Source of the DNA: Nocardia transvalensis NBRC 15921
GTDB lineage: Bacteria > Actinomycetota > Actinomycetes > Mycobacteriales > Mycobacteriaceae
DNA length: 64,000 nt
Direction of reading: 5' to 3'
Assembly (NCBI RefSeq): GCF_000308875.1
Contig: NZ_BAGL01000081.1
Span: 78,429-142,428 of the forward strand
The notes under the pieces are model-generated. The model was not told the origin of the DNA. It ran no database searches and worked only from the letters and a program-made list of their open reading frames with translations. This document shows, in pieces, positions 62,571-64,000 of the stretch. The position numbers and the translations under genes are program-made. Every line of letters starts with the position of its first letter. Position 1 is the first letter of the stretch.

Positions 62571-64000
62571 TCAGTTGGTGCTGAGAAGGAAGGCTAGCGG
62601 GCCGAGCGTCACGAAGATGCCCACGACGACGGCGATCACGGTGCTGGTGATGTCGTCGGTCCGGCGCAGCACGCGCACCAGGGCCACCAGGCCGAGTATC
62701 ACGACCATGGCCAGGACCAGGGCGACGAACGGCAGGACGTCCCACATCTTCTCGAAGCCCTTGAACAGCAGCATGCCCGCCACCGCGGCCCCGGCGACCT
62801 GGCCGCCGAGCACCATCCACTGTTTGCGGGCGATGTCGTCGTCGCTGAGTGCGCGGGAGGCGCGAGAGGACTTCGAGGGAGCCCGCGCGGCCGCCCGGGA
62901 ACGCACCTCGGCGATCTTGGCCGCCGCGGCCGCCCACGGTTTGGGCTTGTCGTCGAGGTCGTCGTCGTCCAGATCGAGGTCGTCGAGGTCGTACTCGTCG
63001 GAATCGAATTCGTCGTCGAAGTCCTCGTCGGGATGGACCGGCGAGTAGATATCGGTGCGATCGTCGACGGGCGCCGGCATCTCGGCGACGGCCGCCCGGC
63101 CGCGGCGCGAACCGGATTCGCGGCGGTCGGCCTGATCGCGCAGGAGATCTCCGGCCACCGTCGAACCGGACACCAGCTGCTGGTCACGTCCGGCCAGCGA
63201 CCAGACGGCCGTGGCCTGCGCGTCCGGATTGCCGGGCATGCCGTTCGGCGAATCCAGCGGCGGGGCGGGCGGCTCGGGAGTCGGCCGTCTGCGCGCCGAC
63301 CACGCGGGTAGACCGTTCGCGGGACCGGCGGGACCGGCGCCGTTGCGCCGCGGCAACTGCGGGCGCCCGGGCGATAGCGACTCCGCGTCCGGGGGCGGGG
63401 GCGCGGGCGACCATGCGGGCGGGGCGCCGCCGTCGGGGGGCGGGAACGGGCCGCGGAGCGGGCGTACCTCGGTCGCCTCGTCGGCCGGACCGTGGCGGTG
63501 CCGGCGGCCGGGCGCCTGATCCGGCGCGGGCGCGTCGAAGCCCGGCTCCGCCAGCGCGTCCATGGCTTCCATGCGCTCCCGGCGCGCGCGGCGGCCGCCG
63601 GGGCCGGCGAACGGATCGACGGGATCGGGTTCCGCCGGAGCGGGCGCTTCGGGAGACGGCGTGCCGGGCCAGCCGCCGTATCCGGTGGGCTCGCGCAGCG
63701 CGGCGTCCGACATGGCGGGTGACTGGTAGGAGTGCTGTTCGAACGGGGGCGGGGCGCCGTTCGGAGCGCCGCCGTTGTAGCCGTTCAGGTCGGGGCCGCT
63801 GGATCCGTAACCGTTGAACCCGTTCGCGCCGAAGCCGCCCGGGTCTGAGCCGTTGGCCCCGTAGCCGCCGAACCCACTCGGGTCGGAACCGTTAGACCCG
63901 TACCCGTTCGACCCGAATCCGTTCAGGTCGGCACCGTTCGCGCCGTATCCGCCCAAGTCGGAGCCGTTCGACCCGTACCCGTTCGGCCGGCACCGTTCGA
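62571..64000 (-). CDS. Repeat-rich membrane protein, 5' end outside window (partial)
   Basis: At least 461 residues, open to the window edge. The N-terminal visible part is low-complexity Gly/Asn/Tyr repeats (GFGSNGYGSNGSDPSGFGG), then Pro-rich disorder, an acidic stretch around residues 320-340 (DSDEYDLDDLDLDDDDLDD), a basic segment, and two or more C-terminal membrane helices (VAGAAVAGMLLFKGF, VLPFVALVLAMVVILGLVAL, VIAVVVGIFVTLGPLAFLL). Position of Rv0497. In the last 20 bases the frame seems to change, so the true N-terminus is not visible. Confidence 0.75.
   Translation of the reverse strand, partial: ERCRPNGYGSNGSDLGGYGANGADLNGFGSNGYGSNGSDPSGFGGYGANGSDPGGFGANGFNGYGSSGPDLNGYNGGAPNGAPPPFEQHSYQSPAMSDAALREPTGYGGWPGTPSPEAPAPAEPDPVDPFAGPGGRRARRERMEAMDALAEPGFDAPAPDQAPGRRHRHGPADEATEVRPLRGPFPPPDGGAPPAWSPAPPPPDAESLSPGRPQLPRRNGAGPAGPANGLPAWSARRRPTPEPPAPPLDSPNGMPGNPDAQATAVWSLAGRDQQLVSGSTVAGDLLRDQADRRESGSRRGRAAVAEMPAPVDDRTDIYSPVHPDEDFDDEFDSDEYDLDDLDLDDDDLDDKPKPWAAAAAKIAEVRSRAAARAPSKSSRASRALSDDDIARKQWMVLGGQVAGAAVAGMLLFKGFEKMWDVLPFVALVLAMVVILGLVALVRVLRRTDDITSTVIAVVVGIFVTLGPLAFLLSTN

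Overview
The window looks like chromosomal DNA of a high-GC mycolic-acid actinomycete, most probably Nocardia or a close relative. Codon use is strongly GC3-biased, GTG starts are common, and stop/start overlaps of the ATGA or GTGA type are frequent. From memory, the order of the conserved genes follows Mycobacterium tuberculosis Rv0497 to Rv0555 in reverse, with actinomycete accessory genes inserted. No alignment was run.

Layout. 0-11.5 kb is mostly accessory: a one-polypeptide nitrate reductase/flavoprotein reductase, several regulator-enzyme pairs (MarR, aldo/keto reductase with divergent TetR, metallo-beta-lactamase-fold hydrolase with divergent MarR), and an XRE regulator cassette whose last gene is frameshifted. 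11.5-27 kb holds the menaquinone genes menD, menB, menE and menA, with an iron-box-controlled siderophore-interacting protein, pitA, and a DrrAB-like exporter next to a large SARP/AfsR-type regulator. 27-39.6 kb is mixed: a HTH/Clp-N pair with twin operators, bldC, a DapA-family enzyme, a three-gene DUF6879/XRE-DUF5753 cassette, an SDR with divergent TetR, and LysR genes. 39.6-45.9 kb is one compact operon read leftwards, hemL - phosphoglycerate mutase-like - tlpA/resA - ccdA - resB - ccsB, linking heme supply to system II cytochrome c maturation. 46-55.2 kb holds small secreted and membrane proteins, hemB, and the rex-hemA-hemC-hemD operon behind a Rex operator. 55.2-64 kb has a glutaredoxin-like protein, a SerB-like phosphatase, a membrane acyltransferase, an atypical SDR, a 33-residue basic protein, an excisionase-type HTH protein, proC, a thioesterase, a sugar-phosphate isomerase-like protein and a repeat-rich membrane protein cut by the window edge.

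The genes combine into a respiratory theme. Menaquinone synthesis, heme synthesis and cytochrome c assembly sit together, with redox (Rex) and iron (IdeR-type) control sites visible at rex-hemA and at the siderophore gene.

Structure not explained by genes. (1) Two long intergenic hairpins (14088-14179 and 55586-55681) share the same architecture and an 11-base loop motif, but have different, almost perfectly self-complementary stems. (2) A dispersed palindrome with half-unit TTCCGGC-N9-GCCGGAA occurs in paired form at three places, one next to a tandem array of 24-base units. (3) The 3' end of hemB has been tandemly duplicated, leaving in-frame tails, each ending in a stop codon, between hemB and its former overlapping partner. 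No tRNA, rRNA, CRISPR array or insertion sequence was seen. No gene-free stretch exceeds 300 bases; the largest gaps (about 220-270 bases, at 28183, 35713, 38827, 45868, 54952 and 55484) hold the sites listed here or nothing I can name.
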